Origin: Sweltsa coloradensis
Lineage: Eukaryota > Arthropoda > Insecta > Plecoptera > Chloroperlidae
Direction: 5' to 3'
NCBI GenBank assembly: GCA_024449915.1
Contig: JAMZAV010003171.1
Location: forward strand, 211,884-275,883
DNA length: 64,000 nucleotides
Shown here: positions 20,582 through 30,153 of the stretch, one piece after another
Layout: each line of letters starts with the position of its first letter
How positions within the stretch are numbered: position 1 is the stretch's first letter
Program-made: the position numbers and the translations under genes
The notes under the pieces: model-generated
What the model was told of the DNA's origin: nothing
The model's input: the letters and a program-made list of their open reading frames with translations, nothing else
Databases searched by the model: none

Positions 20582-23500
20582 GACCAGTCGAGAAATCCAA
20601 ATATATGTTTAGAAATCAATGTTAGCGGCAAAATGTGAGACATTTGGGTACCGGGCTGATTTAGAGGTAAAAAACACCAATAAATCCGAATTTGCCCGGT
20701 AGCACCTCGGATTTTGGCCCGTTTTCCCAGAATCCAAGATGGCGTCCAACAAGGTGTAAAATCCGGGTAAACCCATTAAAAAAACTGTTTTCATTCAATG
20801 AACACGTCAGTGGGGTTCATTTTACGGTTTTAGGAGTCGCGGAGAACGATGTAAAGTGTTGCGTAAACGCCCAAGAAATGAAAGTACCATTTTCAAAATG
20901 GCGGCCACTTTTATGGAGAAAACTGGGTATTTTTTCCCCTTTGAGTAAATACCATTTTATACGTGTGAGACATTGTGGTACCGGGCTGAATAATGGGTAA
21001 CAAACCCCGCTGAATCTTAATCTGCCCGGTACCACCTCAGGTTTTGACCCATTTGCCCGGAATTCAAGATGGCGTCCAACAAGGTGTTGAAAAGCACAGG
21101 AAAAGTCCAATTAATTTTGGTTAAACACTAAAGGAGGGCTAATTTTAAGGTTTTCGGGGTCAAGGAGAACGATGAAATGTGTTGTGGAAACGCCAAAGAA
21201 CCGGAAGTATAATTTTCAAAATGGCGGCCACGTTCATATGGGAAAAAACGGGATTTTCCGTTTTCTTGGGATAAATACCATTTCATGTGTGAGACATTAG
21301 GGTACCGGCCTAATTTGTAAGTAACAAACCATGTCGAATTTAAATTTGTTCGGTACCATCTTGGATTTTGACCCATTTGCCCGGATTTCAAGATGATGTG
21401 CAACAAGTTGTTAAAAAAGGGATACACCTATTTAAAGTCCTATTAGTGCTGGATGAACACCTTAGAAGGGTTCAATAAAAGGTTTTCCGGGTCAAGAAGA
21501 ACGATGGAACGTGTTGCGGTAACGTCCAAGAAAAGGAAGTACCATTTTCAAAATGGCGGCTTATTTGATATGGCAAAAAGTGTATTTTTTGCCCCCTTTG
21601 GGGAAATACCATGTTATACGTGTGAGACATTGTGGTACCGGGCTGAATTATGGGTAACAAGTCCCGCTGAATCTAAATCTGCCCGGTACCACCTCGAATT
21701 TTGACTCATTTGCACAGAATTCAAGATAGCATCCAACAAGGTGTTGAAAAGCCCAAAACTACCCCTTTACTGTGATTGCGGATGGAAGGTTGAGGGATCT
21801 AAGCTGGTACCTATCTTGACAACTTTAGAAGCAATCCCTCAGGCATGCAGAACAATCACCTCTTGTGGATGCTTGTCTGGATGTGCGACCATGATGTGCA
21901 GATGCAGACGAGACGTGAGAGATGTATGCACAGTTTTGTGCAATTGTAGAGGAAATTGTCACAATGGTGTGGATAAAGACGTCGATTAAGAAGATGCTTT
22001 GAAGGAAATTTGTTTATAAATCATAACAGAATTTAAGTTTCCATGCTAGTTTTTGCCCTTATCCATAATATCCAGAGATTAAAATACCAACCTATAAATA
22101 CCAACCTATATGATTCTCAAGATCAGAAATGTGATGTCTACATATCTATACACGAATCTCTACTTCTCCCAGGAGAACACATTCTATATTATTTGGTTGA
22201 ATCATGAACTGACACTTGAATAATAATTGTTAATATGCGTGCCGGTAACCACTTTTTCTTTGTAAGTATGGATTTTAGGGACACCGTGGATCGTTGCACA
22301 ACATTGATACTTGTACTAATCCATAATCTACAAACAAATGGAAAATGGAAATTTATGACAAATAGATGTATGTGACTGTGTATCATCGGACGACTGGGTG
22401 AAGAGAGCATCGCTTTGTATCTCTGCAGAAGTGGACACACATTCTCAAACAACAGGCATGGCTCTGCTAATCGTAAAAGACGAAGAAAAAGACAAAGCCA
22501 ATTTCGCAAACACCACACAGTATATAGGGGAGTATGATACTCTCCGATACTAGAGGCGAGCTTTGGCAGTCGTCGTCAGGGAAAACATAACTTTGGACTA
22601 GTGTTATCAATTTCCATGTGTATCACACGTGATATCATTAAGGTTTGAAAAATAAATACAAATAAAACCATTATGCTGCACCAGCCACCAGGTATTTCAT
22701 TCTAAAGACATTTAAAGCAAAAACGTTATAAACAAAAAGCGTCTAGCGTGTTCACTCAACATTAATAGGACTTTTCTTTGCTTTTCAACACCTTGTTGGA
22801 AGCCATCTTAAATTCCGGGCAAATAGGTCAAAAATCGAGGTGGTACCGGGCAGATTAAGATTCAGCGGGACTTGTTACCCATAATTCAGCCCGGTACCAC
22901 AATGTCTCACGCGTATAACATGGTATTTCCCCAAAGGGGGCAAAAAATACACTTTTTGCCATATCAAATAAGCCGCCATTTTGAAAATGGTACTTCCTTT
23001 TCTTGGACGTTACCGCAACACGTTCCATCGTTCTTCTTGACCCGGAAAACCTTTTATTGAACCCTTCTAAGGTGTTCATCCAGCACTAATAGGACTTTAA
23101 ATAGGTGTATCCCTTTTTAACAACTTGTTGCACATCATCTTGAAATCCGGGCAAATGGGTCAAAATCCAAGATGGTACCGGACAAATTCAAATTCGACAT
23201 AGTTTGTTACTTACAAATTAGGCCGGTACCCTAATGTCTCACACATGAAATGGTATTTATCCCAAGAAAACGGAAAATCCCGTTTTTTCCATATGAACGT
23301 GGCCGCCATTTTGAAAATTATACTTCCGGTTCTTTGGCGTTTCCACAACACATTTCATCGTTCTCCTTGACCCCGAAAACCTTAAAATTAGCCCTCCTTT
23401 AGTGTTTAACCAAAATTAATTGGACTTTTCCTGTGCTTTTCAACACCTTGTTGGACGCCATCTTGAATTCTGGGCAAATGGGTCAAAACCTGAGGTGGTA

Positions 23501-23938
23501 CCGGGCAGATTAAGATTCAGCGGGGTTTGTTACCCATTATTCAGCCCGGTACCACAATGTCTCACACGTATAAAATGGTATTTACTCAAAGGGGAAAAAA
23601 TACCCAGTTTTCTCCATAAAAGTGGCCGCCATTTTGAAAATGGTACTTTCGTTTCTTGGGCGTTTACGCAACACTTTCCATCGTTCTCCGCAACTCCGAA
23701 AACCGTAAAATGAACCCCACTGATGTGTTCATTGAATGAAAATAGTACTTTTAATGCCTTTATTCGGATTTTACACATTGTTGGACGCCATCTTGGATTC
23801 TGGGCAAATGGGCCAAAATCCGAGGTGGTACCGGGCAAATTCGGATTTATTGGGGTTTTTTACGTATAAATCAGCCCGGTACCCAAATGTCTCACATTTT
23901 GCCGCTAGTATTAAAAATCTACAATATTTTTACCAGTC
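20582..23938. mobile_element. Foldback element with 1.2-kb arms made of tandem units
   Basis: The left arm (about 20620-21754) and right arm (about 22777-23910) are inverted copies; for example, a frame at 21453-21679 recurs inverted at 22855-23079 with one residue changed. Each arm holds about 3.4 tandem units of 325-330 bp, marked by GTGAGACATT..GGTACCGG, GCCCGGTACCACCTC, AAGATGGCGTCCAACAAGG and CCATTTTCAAAATGGCGGCC. The outer ends show GACCAGTC/GACTGGTA inverted repeats in a TATATA context at both junctions. The exact duplication (TA to TATAT) is ambiguous. A spacer of about 1 kb encodes a cysteine-rich segment. Confidence 0.85.
21768..21989 (+). CDS. Cysteine-rich (CXC/tesmin-like) C-terminal fragment in the foldback spacer
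   Basis: The frame reads CDCGWKVEGSKLVPILTT, then a C-x-C...C...C-x-C...C...C-x-C...C series (residues about 32-62 of the segment: SCGCLSGCATMMCRCRR, CTVLCNCRGNCHN), and ends at TAA 21987-21989. The 'GW......LVP..T' lead-in followed by this cysteine pattern is seen at the C-terminus of a widespread uncharacterised invertebrate transposon-associated protein and resembles tesmin/TSO1 CXC domains. No start codon or upstream domain lies in the spacer, so it may be a captured 3' gene end. The rest of the spacer (21990-22776) shows nothing recognisable. Confidence 0.5.
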   Translation, partial: YCDCGWKVEGSKLVPILTTLEAIPQACRTITSCGCLSGCATMMCRCRRDVRDVCTVLCNCRGNCHNGVDKDVD

Positions 23939-23942
23939 TATA

Positions 23943-25365
23943 TTGACATTTGTACTGAAATGGTGAGTGAAAAAGTGGCCAACCAGTTAAAAGTAGTTCC
24001 GCTCTCTGATACTACAGTTGCACGGCGTGTATCAGCCATAAGTGACGACTTAAAAAATCAACTTGTTTCTCGGTTAACAGCAGTCAAGTTCTCTTTACAG
24101 CTTGATGAGAGCACTGACATTGCCAATGAAGCTATTTTGCTATCATACGTACGGTATTGTTACAATAATAAAATTCACGAGGATATCTTATTCAGCACTA
24201 AATTAGAAAGTACTACCACCGGACGAGATATTTTTCGAGTATTAATGAACTTTTGTACTACAAACAGTATAAATATTAAAAACTGTGTTGCAATAACAAC
24301 GGATGGCGCAGCTGCCATGACCGGAAACCATGTTGGACTAGCAAAGTTGTTGAAAGACATCGTTCCGAATATTACCTGGACACACTGCATCTTGCACCGC
24401 GAAGCTCTAGCTTCAAAACAAATGTCGAGTGAGCTTAACGAAGTCCTTGCCGAAGCTGTGAAAATAGTAAATTATATCAAAGCCAATGCATTGAATTCGC
24501 GTTTGTTTGGCATCTTATGTACAGAAATGGGCTCTATGCATAAAGCTTTGCTACTACACACGGAGGTGCGCTGGCTGTCAAGGGGAAGGTGTCTTCAGCG
24601 AATTTTCGAACTACGTCATGAGGTGCTCCAATTGTTGAATAATAAACGCTCACCTTATGCAGAGTTCTTTCATGACTCAAAATGGATTCTGAAGTTAGCC
24701 TACTTAGCTGACATATTTAACTTACTAAATGAGTTAAATCTGTCAATGCAGGGGGACAAATTTTTCAATTTTTGACCACGCAAAAAAGATTGAGACTTTT
24801 CAGAAAAAACTCAGACTTCTCAAAGCAAAGGTGGCATCAGGAAAGTCTGACGTGTTCCCAAGCGTGAGTGAGTTTTTGGAAGAAGACACTTCGATTACAT
24901 TCGAAGATATTGATGATGTCATCCAACAACATTTGGAACAGCTACAAAACGCGTTTAAATCGTATTTTCCCGAGGACATACGAAAAGGTCATGAGTGGAT
25001 CGAAAACCCATTTTCAGTAGATGTTTTAACTGTAAACTTAGAAACTCGTCTGGAAAATCAACTCATTGAACTTTCATGCGATAATAGGCTGAAAACTGTA
25101 TTTCATGAATCATCTCTGGAACTGTTTTGGGCTAATTTAACTTCGTCGAGTGACTATGCTGAATTATCAGAAAAAGCTATCTCCACTTTGCTGATATTCC
25201 CAACATCGTATTTGTGTGAAAAAGGTTTTTTCAACAATGACGAATTTGAAAACAAAAGCGAGAAATCGACTCCAAGCGGACGACGATATGCGTGTGGCGT
25301 TATGTGACTTTCAACCAAGATGGGACAACCTCTGTGCAAACACCCAGGCTCAAGTTTCGCATTAA
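23943..25365 (+). pseudogene. hAT transposase catalytic half
   Basis: The reading frame resumes DICTEMVSEKVANQLKVVPL, then FSLQLDESTDIANEA (first catalytic Asp), CVAITTDGAAAMTGNHVG (second Asp), WTHCILHREALASK, EVRWLSRGRCLQRIFEL, and the C-terminal helix region. The glutamate/dimerisation block SEKAISTLLIFPTSYLCEKGF follows. Frameshifts lie near 24770 (T run) and near 25225. After the second, the frame continues TNLKTKARNRLQ to RWDNLCANTQAQ and TAA at 25363-25365. With two shifts plus the foldback insertion it cannot be expressed intact. Confidence 0.85.
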
Positions 25366-25618
25366 AAACAGGTAGGCCTACTTTTACGTAATAACGTTTT
25401 GGAATCATTTGGAATTATATTCATTAATGTGTGTCTCCCGTAAGTCGTAACATATTCTAAAACACTAAAAACCACGTCAAAAACACGTATTAAAAAAAAA
25501 ATCGCCTGCGGCGCTGTTGGTGGGGGGCATCCCCCCCACACCCCCCATTGTTTCGTTACTCCAATCCCTTTTCCCTTTGGGTAGTGGGTCGTGGGTCACA
25601 AAAGGTTGAAGACCACTG

Positions 25619-25737
25619 ATCAATACGATGCAATGTTAATTATTTAAACAGTGTGGCCTTGCGAGCACGCCCTCTCAATTGGTATATCGACTGCAGTTTA
25701 ACCCAAACCTCGTTCGATGTTACACATCCTTTTATTT
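25619..25737 (-). pseudogene. Copia gag, middle piece
   Basis: The minus strand reads IKGCVTSNEVWVKLQSIYQ, RGRARKATLFK and LTLHRI, the gag stretch that normally lies between the N-terminal WENKD block and DDSEDVREHL. It is bounded on one side by the hAT insertion and on the other by a CR1-like 3' end. A TAA interrupts LFK/LTLHR. Confidence 0.75.
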
Positions 25738-26096
25738 GTTTCATTTCATTTCATTCTTTATTCACAGATTCGTACATAGTAAAAATATACCCTCTCCTGA
25801 GAGAGAGGGAGTGAATAACTAGCACAGTAATTATAATTAGAATATAAATAGTAATACAATAAAATATTTAAGAGAACAATTAATAAGAATAGATAAGATA
25901 AACATACATACGTTATGTGATGGACAAGAAGGAAGATGGGACACAAAATGTGTTAGTTAAATTCAATTTTTGCAATAAGGAATTCCTCTAAGGAATAAAA
26001 AGGGTTATGAATGAGAAAAGATTTAATTTTAATTCTAAATGATGTTGTTTTAGCTCGGAAGGGCTAATTGACAAGATAAGGTCCGACTTGGCCTAA
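25738..26096 (-). mobile_element. CR1-like 3' end inserted in Copia gag
   Basis: The minus strand encodes FRIKIKSFLIHNPFYSLEEF followed by a stop. This is the C-terminal signature of CR1-like ORF2 proteins (F...K..L....FYSL.EF). The 3' UTR ends with a CTCTCTC..GAGAGGG-type hairpin and GTGAATAAAGAATGAAATGAAATGAAA, closely like the ends at 40395-40466 and 47395-47470. The flanks share an ATAAA microhomology. The gag codons normally between WENKD and IKGC are absent, so the insertion probably came with a small target deletion. Confidence 0.65.
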
Positions 26097-26296
26097 CTAT
26101 CTTTATTTTCCCACTCCTTCAAAGCTAGAACCGATGCCGCGGCGGCGTCTCCATTTCCGATTGCAGGTATTCTATCTTCCCCACTCACGTACGCCCAAGC
26201 ATCGTTCTTCACCAGTAAAGCTTCCATCCGAATCTTCCACGTGTCGTAATTATCTTTATCTAATAGTTCAATTCTCACCGAGTTAGATGACGCCAT
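26093..26296 (-). pseudogene. Copia gag, N-terminal part
   Basis: The frame starts at ATG 26296 (minus): MASSNSVRIELLDKDNYDTW, then KIRMEALLVKNDAWAYVSG and ALKEWENKD. This is the diagnostic Copia gag N-terminus (L..NY..WK..M.ALL.....W.YV.G). The CR1-like insertion cuts it after WENKD. Confidence 0.85.
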
Positions 26297-26445
26297 CTTA
26301 TGTACCGTCGATCGAGAACCTTCGCGACGCCTAGGCTAGGCTAGGCCTAAATCTGAACACCAGATTCACTCAAGCACTTACCTTTTGATTTTCACTTAAC
26401 CCAACGTTTATCCGTTATTCTGGGCCCCATAACTTGTGAAGCAGG
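26297..26445 (-). promoter_or_regulatory. Copia leader with candidate primer binding site
   Basis: Read on the minus strand, the leader runs from TTATGGGGCCCAGAATAACG (about 26412-26431) to the gag ATG and contains CAAAAGGTAAGTGCTTG, which looks like a splice donor, and a GCCTAGCCTAGCCTAGGC run. The TGGGGCCCAG stretch after a CTTCACA end may be the tRNA primer site at the LTR border. I could not define the LTR itself (expected at about 26440 and above). Confidence 0.35.
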
Positions 26446-26639
26446 TAGAGTGGACGAAGGGTTATTTCACACAAAAGGAATAACAAGACTTGTTCAATGA
26501 ATACTCTTTAGAACTATTAATAAGAAAGAAAAGCTGTGATTACAGATGTTTACCATTTTACCATTATTGTTGGAAGGCAACCTCGTGAGTCTTTTCACCG
26601 CCTGTTCTAATTGTCCATTTCATCATCGAGTAAACGTTT

Positions 26640-27268
26640 CGTATCGTCTGAAGGCGCCAACTTCAACAAAAGCAGAGGTAAACAAGGAAACAGGAGGAAA
26701 GTTTAAGGTAGCGGAACAAGGGATTAAAGGGTGGATGCCCAGAATTATGGTTAGGGGACTAAAAAAAGGTGTATAAATGAGGATAATATAGAACTTGAGA
26801 GAGAGATTGTCGAACAAAATGGGTTAAATGATAACAATCCTAATGTGTATGTAAAGAAAATTGTGGTGTTTCCCGATAGAAGATTCAATCAGCAGGTGAA
26901 ATTGGTAATGGAAGTCGATCCCGAAACCAGAAGAAGACTAATGAGGGAAGGAGTGCTGCATCTAGGTTGGTTCTATGGAATTGTAAAAGACCACATTTAT
27001 GTTAAAAAATGTTACTATTGCTGTGGATACGGACATTTTCAAAAAGACTGTCATAATGAGTCCGGATACCCAAGGTGTGGTGATAGCCACGCACTTAATG
27101 TTTGTGATGCTAGAGATGAAGGAAGAGGTGAAATGTGAAAATTGTGAGGAAGCTAACAGAAAATTCAATTTGGAGTTTGACATATGGCACAGCTCGTTAG
27201 ACAGAAACTGTAAGTGCTATGTTCGACAAGTTAGAAACCTGACTAGCAGCGTACAATACGAACTATAA
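26640..27268 (+). pseudogene. Non-LTR retrotransposon ORF1 with zinc knuckles
   Basis: Frames give KGWMPRIMVRGLKKGV, an NDNNPNVYVKKIVVFPD segment, VKLVMEVDPETRRRLMREG, LHLGWFYGIVKDHIYVKKC, then C-x2-C-x4-H-x4-C (CYYCCGYGHFQKDC) and a second partial knuckle (RCGDSHALNVC). This is the ORF1/gag of Jockey/R1-type elements. At least two frameshifts are present. The start of its ORF2 follows at 27304. Confidence 0.7.
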
Positions 27269-27303
27269 CAACGAGAGGGTGAAAAAAGTAATAAGGACAG
27301 TAA

Positions 27304-27400
27304 TAAAAGAAAGTTAAATTTTATGCTGCTAAATGCTCAAAGCCTTGTGAGAAATATTAGGGAAGTTGAAATGGCTCTTAACCATAACGAACAACTCGTT
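27304..27400 (+). pseudogene. Endonuclease N-terminal start of the same non-LTR element
   Basis: The frame reads KRKLNFMLLNAQSLVRNIRE, then VEMALNHN, matching the first strand and helix of the EEP domain (L..L.INVQSL..K..E.E). It stops after about 30 codons where unrelated DNA begins. Confidence 0.55.
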
Positions 27401-27461
27401 CTTTTCGGGGATTGTGGGAGGCCCATTAACACCAAGTGTAGTATTCGTCAACCATAAAGTA

Positions 27462-27620
27462 GCTGAAAGGGTTTTCAACAGCAGGCGCGCCCGCTTGCAC
27501 ATGGACGGAACATTTAAAAGTGCTCCACCAATGTTTAGCTAACTGTTCGTTATCATGGTGGTAAAAGACGAATGTTAGTTGTATTATCTTTACTGTATAC
27601 ATGGTATCATTTTTGTACCA
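27462..27620 (+). pseudogene. MULE transposase scrap
   Basis: The frame reads VFNSRRARLHMDGTFKSAPP, then MFS, a stop, and LFVIM. LH.DGTFKSAP..F.QLF.I is the first catalytic block of MULE-type transposases (first Asp in MDGTF). Only this block is present. Confidence 0.6.
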
Positions 27621-27629
27621 ACAGTACAG

Positions 27630-28060
27630 TAAAGCAGCAGGTAAAAAACATGAAATATTGAGTAATAAATTGCAAAAAAGTTTATAAAAATTGAGTGAAA
27701 TTTGAACATGCGACCCTCAGCATAGAAATACCTCTCGTTAACCACTACTCCAAAGTGAGCGATAAATATTGCAAATTTTGACCACTGGGCCCCTATATAA
27801 CAGGCCTACGTTAGTTAATAAAAGATTGTTGTTTTCCTTATCTAGAAATACTCTTTTAGTGCTAGAATAATTTATTTGTGTCATTTGGGACTGGTATTTG
27901 CTTGCATTTTTTATCATCTCCAAACATCGCCACATTTAAAAAAACATTGCAGCCATGAGAAAAGCATACCAAGACATTGACCCCACTGTAAATATCAACC
28001 TATTATAAATATTGGTGTAAGTTATGATGGGTCTTGGCTCTTGGCATACCCCAGGATTCG
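27630..28060. other. No recognised gene
   Basis: AT-rich sequence with no motif, terminal repeat or open frame that I can interpret. Confidence 0.45.
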
Positions 28061-28062
28061 GG

Positions 28063-28122
28063 TATTAGTATTAGTAGTTTTAGGGAACTTTAACAGCTAA
28101 GATTAATCGAGCCTCCAAGATA
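28063..28122 (+). repeat. SINE-2 head-like fragment
   Basis: GTATTAGTATTAGTAGTTTTAGGGAACTTTAACAGCTAAG matches 16851-16916, including the shared GCGCCTCCAAGAT/GAGCCTCCAAGAT end. Confidence 0.55.
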
Positions 28123-28156
28123 AAACAATTTCTATAAGTATGAGTAACCAACGTGT

Positions 28157-28636
28157 ATACTTCTTTCCAAGAGGAGGAACCTGCCTGCGTTGTGGAATTA
28201 CTAATAGGATATATAATAGATTTCCACGTAATGTCCAAGTTCTGCCAGGATTGTGATATTAAAAATTATATATATAGGTGCAACTACTCAAGAGTTTGCA
28301 GCTTGGAAGTTGAAGCATTTTCTTGCAAAAAAAGTTACAATGGTTCTTTACCGGCAATGGAGGTACATGCGGCCGATCTTTTATGGAAGTCGATAGACAA
28401 CTTTACTTTCTGTTGTAGACGCAAAGACGTTCAACCATCTTGTGAAAGAGGAAGTTTATGGCCCTTCCATAACTATAAAAAAAGAAGAATGCATCAGTCA
28501 TGTTGCAAAACGCATGGGTACAGACTTGCGTAATCTTGTAAGTGAGTGGCGTACAAAGGGTTTGCCTTTGGGTGGTTTATCATATGGCAGTCTAAAGCTT
28601 ACTACAATAAAAAAACTTGACAAATATTACCAGTGA
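28157..28636 (+). pseudogene. Mutator-like transposase-domain protein, C-terminal fragment
   Basis: After frame changes, the last 65 codons read KEEVYGPSITIKKEECISHV, AKRMGTDLRNL, GLPLGGLSYGSLKLTTIKKL and DKYYQ. The series YGP...KEEC..HV.KR.GT.LR...GG.G.LT...I.KL..YY is a familiar block of the 'Mutator-like transposase domain' proteins (PF20700 type) of invertebrates. Upstream pieces (LAKKVTMVL, VVDAKTFNHL) are consistent. Frames are broken near 28430. Confidence 0.55.
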
Positions 28637-28747
28637 CATCAGACACAACTTGCACAATATTAAGAATCTATGAAAAGTGCTATCTATACCATAGATCCTG
28701 AACTGATGCAAGGAGGTAGAAAATGCCAAATTACCAAATCATAATCA

Positions 28748-28873
28748 TTGGATTGGATCTTGGATGCTGCCACTTTAAGCACGGAGCGAACAGCATGCTC
28801 TCTCAGAGGTTGTTATGACAACATCAAGAAAAATGCGTGGAAAGCAGCCTCCGACAAAAAAGTTAGTAACTTA
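28748..28873 (+). pseudogene. Myb/SANT-like (zeste-type) fragment, C-terminal half
   Basis: The frame reads STERTACSLRGCYDNIKKNA, then WKAASDKK, like the R...L...Y.NIK..A+KA.A..K helix of Myb_DNA-bind_5 proteins, which often accompany PIF/Harbinger elements. It ends in a SINE-2 head. Confidence 0.45.
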
Positions 28874-28926
28874 GTTAGTTATTGGGGTTTTAGGGCACAA
28901 AACAGTAAAGTTATCAGTGCCCATCG
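28860..28926 (+). repeat. SINE-2 head fragment
   Basis: TTAGTTAGTTATTGGGGTTTTAGGGCACAAAACAGTAAAGTTATCAGTGCCCAT is present. The following 28930-29100 is AT-rich and unassigned. Confidence 0.6.
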
Positions 28927-29106
28927 AATTTTCTGATTGCTAAATAAATATGAATTTCAAATTGAATTTCAAAGATTTACTTTACGTAAGAAATTAATAA
29001 CATTATCGCTTGTCGTGGAGTTGTCTGATAAAATTTCTTTGAGGGTAGGTTTTAATTTAAAATCTTTTCTATCAAGTCGAACTCTAAAACAGGAAAAGAT
29101 AATCTG

Positions 29107-29290
29107 TTGCTTAGTATTGTTGAACAATTCCATCATATGTTTGACAGCGCAAATGGTGCCAAGGAGAAAGAGGCTGCCTGGGAACAGGTAGCAATTCAAT
29201 TCAATGAAAGTTTGCCGTGTGTGAAGAGAACTTCAAGCTTTCTCGCTACCCAGTATGAAGAAATAAAGAAAAAGGGCCGAAAAGCCATTT
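29107..29290 (+). pseudogene. Myb/SANT-like (zeste-type) fragment, N-terminal half
   Basis: The frame reads LLSIVEQFHHMFDSANGAKE, KEAAWEQVAIQFNESLPCVK and RTSSFLATQYEEIKKKGRKA. It matches the Myb_DNA-bind_5 pattern (L..LV......E.K...KE.AW..I...FN....R....L...YE.IKK..RKA). It ends at the RepA copy at about 29300. With the 28748 piece it could be two halves of related adaptor genes. Confidence 0.6.
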
Positions 29291-29302
29291 ATATAATATA
29301 AT

Positions 29303-29625
29303 AAGGTGAAGAAAACCTTCAGTCTGGACAGAACAGACATAGGCCATTCTTCAGGAACGGAACGACAACACGTCCGCCTGCGACAAGAACAACCGCCCGA
29401 CAGCAAGGCGAGGCTGCCGCTGTGTGTACTGTTGCCTGTGTAGATGGCAGTCAAAAGGTGCGGGGCAGCGAGGTCATATCGATGTTTCACGTCAAGTGCA
29501 TAGAAATTATTCAAATTAGTATTGATGACAGTAGCACATGAAGTAATAATTGGTTGTGAGCTAAATAAAAATGTGTAGCGAGGTTCATCGTGACAATACT
29601 ATATTTTCGCAAATATTACCATATC
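29303..29625 (+). repeat. RepA copy 2
   Basis: It shares GTCTGGACAGAACAGACAT, GATGGCAGTCAAAAGGTGCG and GAGGTTCATCGTGAC with 1-945 and 31545-32320. It is shorter (internal deletion) and lacks the MITE. Confidence 0.7.
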
Positions 29626-29629
29626 CATG

Positions 29630-30080
29630 GATTTTACTCTCATTGTGGACCAAAGAAAGGTAAACTGTTCGATAGGTAAACTGCGTCCTATTCCCTCTTA
29701 ATGCCTTGTAACACTATTTATATAAATAAATAAATTAATTAATAAATTTTTATTTAGAGTCTACCCACTCAGTTATATAACTGATTTTCAGTGGGGGACT
29801 TTAAATCAAAGCGACTAAGCCTACCCTGTAGGCTCCGACGCAATCGACGAGTGAGCGATAACCAACCAAAGATCGATATTTTTAATAGAAAATATAGCAA
29901 TCAGTGGTATGGACAGTGCGAACACCCGCAAATCAATGCCAGAATCAACAAGGCCGATTCAGAACAACTCTGAAATTTATTATGTGCTTCGTTGCTAGGA
30001 CGGCTCCAAAGTCACCGTTTACTAACTCCTAAGACAAGAACTGATGGACTTAAGTCCAAATCAGAAGTTAAAAAACTTCT
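29630..30080. other. No recognised gene
   Basis: Mixed sequence with a TAAATAAATTAATTAATAAAT run near 29722. A frame at 29791-29973 has no recognised motif. Confidence 0.4.
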
Positions 30081-30153
30081 GACTTTGACGGGAATCGAAC
30101 CCTGGACCTTCTGCATTGGAAGCAGATACGCTAACCACAAGACCAACGAGCCA
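30081..30153 (-). repeat. tRNA-derived SINE head (tRNA-like)
   Basis: On the minus strand the sequence reads GGCTCGTTGGTCTTGTGGTT AGCGTATCTG, then CTTCCAATGCAGAAGGTCC and AGGGTTCGATTCCCGT. A-box-like TTGGTCTTGTGGTTAGCG and B-box GGTTCGATTCC are present, and a CTGC/GCAG anticodon stem has loop TTCCAAT (CCA at the anticodon position). The acceptor arms do not pair, so it is a tRNA-derived repeat, not a tRNA gene. A decayed relative lies at 18623-18680. Confidence 0.6.

Larger units (their letters stand above)
19498..25618 (+). mobile_element. hAT DNA transposon, 6.1 kb, inserted in Copia gag
   Basis: The left end is CAGTGGTCTTCAACCGGTGG. The right end, reverse-complemented, is CAGTGGTCTTCAACCTTTTG. 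Together they form classic hAT inverted repeats with GGGTCGC-type subterminal repeats at the left. Flanking 8-mers are ATCCATAC (19490-19497) and ATCAATAC (25619-25626), an 8-bp hAT duplication with one mismatch. The transposase reads on the plus strand in two segments (20010-20580 and 23943-25365) because a foldback element sits in its coding sequence. Confidence 0.9.

Noticed and set aside
21453..21704. ORFs inside the foldback arms (also 20692, 20817, 21128, 22855, 23420, 23530)
   Set aside because: They recur on both strands because the units are tandem and inverted; no domain is recognisable.
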